From NCBI GenBank assembly GCA_024642325.1, contig JAHEBI010000148.1, positions 1 to 6,525 on the forward strand: DNA of 6,525 bases, read 5' to 3'. The DNA is from Eudoraea sp. GTDB taxonomy: Bacteria; Bacteroidota; Bacteroidia; Flavobacteriales; Flavobacteriaceae. Below are positions 5,942 through 6,525 of this stretch, one piece after another (position 1 is the stretch's first letter; each line of letters starts with the position of its first letter). The notes below the pieces were generated by a model. The model saw only the letters and a program-made list of their open reading frames with translations, ran no database searches and was not told the DNA's origin. The position numbers and the translations under genes were made by a program.

Positions 5942-6525
5942 GTTTTTCAAGGTTTTTAATAATGTTTCATGCATTTGGAGGGTGTAGTCCATATGGGTAA
6001 CTATGCGCAATTTCCCGTTACCCATGCCGATTATAAATATGTCCTTTTGGTGAAGTTTCTCTATAAAATCTTCCGCGCTTAAATAGTCTTCATTTATTTC
6101 AAAAATGATAATATTGGTTTCCAAAGGTTCCACTTTTTTAATAAAGGGCAGACTTTCCAGTAATGAGCCAATTTCTCTTGCTTTTTTATGATCATCCTCA
6201 AGACGATCAATCTGATGGTCCAATGCATATATACCCGCCGCCGCCATAAACCCGGCCTGACGCATACCACCGCCCAATATTTTTCTAATACGCAAAGCCT
6301 TATCAATCACTGCCTTATCTCCAACCAAAACAGAACCTACGGGGCACCCCAGTCCTTTACTTAAACAAACACTAATGGTGTCGAATAATTCACCATATTG
6401 CCTTGCTGTTTCACCTTTTTCAACTAAGGCATTCCATATCCTGGCCCCATCCAAATGATAGCCCAGATTATTCCTTAGACAAACTTCCTTAATACGTACC
6501 AGTTCAGAAAAATCCCAACAGGCCC
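5936..6525 (-). CDS. ltaE: Low-specificity L-threonine aldolase, C-terminal part (5' end outside window)
   Basis: The frame is open from the right edge (first complete codon at 6521-6523) to a TAA stop at 5936-5938, giving 195 visible residues; the start codon lies beyond the window. The enzyme is a PLP-dependent fold-type I aldolase that cleaves L-threonine or L-allo-threonine to glycine and acetaldehyde in the cytoplasm. Visible hallmarks are GYHLDGARIWNA, whose Asp contacts the PLP ring nitrogen; CLSKGLGCPVGSVLVG, whose Lys carries PLP; and RKILGGGMRQAGFMAAAGIY, almost identical to the E. coli LtaE segment. About 55-60% of a usual 330-345-residue protein is present. No frameshift or missing motif is seen. 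It ends tail-to-tail with the yegP-like gene. Confidence 0.93.
   Translation of the reverse strand, partial: ACWDFSELVRIKEVCLRNNLGYHLDGARIWNALVEKGETARQYGELFDTISVCLSKGLGCPVGSVLVGDKAVIDKALRIRKILGGGMRQAGFMAAAGIYALDHQIDRLEDDHKKAREIGSLLESLPFIKKVEPLETNIIIFEINEDYLSAEDFIEKLHQKDIFIIGMGNGKLRIVTHMDYTLQMHETLLKTLKNL

Noticed and set aside
5940..5959. Tandem AGGTTTTTCA/AGGTTTTTAA as a direct repeat
   Set aside because: It lies within the Lys/Leu/Asn-rich end of the threonine aldolase coding sequence and is explained by the repeated Leu-Lys codons.
6094..6306. Open frame of 70 codons on the minus strand
   Set aside because: Out-of-frame overlap inside the threonine aldolase gene, whose own frame carries all the family motifs.

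Overview
The window looks like chromosomal DNA of a Bacteroidota member, most likely of the flavobacterial type. The DNA is AT-rich, Shine-Dalgarno sequences are mostly absent, the TAnnTTTG-type -7 promoter element recurs (TAATTTTG three times), and the encoded proteins have recognisable flavobacterial character. No mobile elements, CRISPR arrays, tRNA or rRNA were seen.

Left part (1-2905): the 3' end of a GNAT-like acyltransferase gene on the + strand runs tail-to-tail into a minus-strand block. That block holds an alpha-oxoamine synthase (482-1741) and a cystathionine-beta-synthase-like PLP enzyme (1865-2905). Together these two match the sulfonolipid (capnine) pathway of gliding Bacteroidota. 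The PLP enzyme is read as cysteate synthase CapA (O-phosphoserine + sulfite to L-cysteate). The oxoamine synthase is read as cysteate-C-fatty acyltransferase CapB (cysteate + fatty acyl-CoA to 3-dehydrocapnine). The expected next enzymes, dehydrocapnine reductase (CapC) and an N-acyltransferase, are not identified, although the GNAT-like neighbour is a speculative candidate for the latter. capA and capB are not a simple tight operon: a strong intrinsic terminator lies between them, and each has a near-identical TAATTTTGTCC promoter element.

Middle (2973-5114): a full-length oligopeptidase B-type S9 serine peptidase with a lipoprotein signal peptide, on the same strand and just upstream of capA. 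No terminator separates them, so read-through into capA is possible.

Right part (5115-6525): a 63-bp divergent intergenic region separates the peptidase from a + strand pair, a YbaB/EbfC nucleoid-associated protein and a YegP-like DUF1508 protein. The latter collides tail-to-tail, with a 6-bp overlap, with the 3' part of a low-specificity L-threonine aldolase gene that runs off the right edge. This part looks like ordinary housekeeping content.

The main biological interest is the sulfonolipid head-group and long-chain-base synthesis pair, its separate transcription signals, and the possible N-acyltransferase beside it. Assignments rest on motif recognition by eye; no database search was run.
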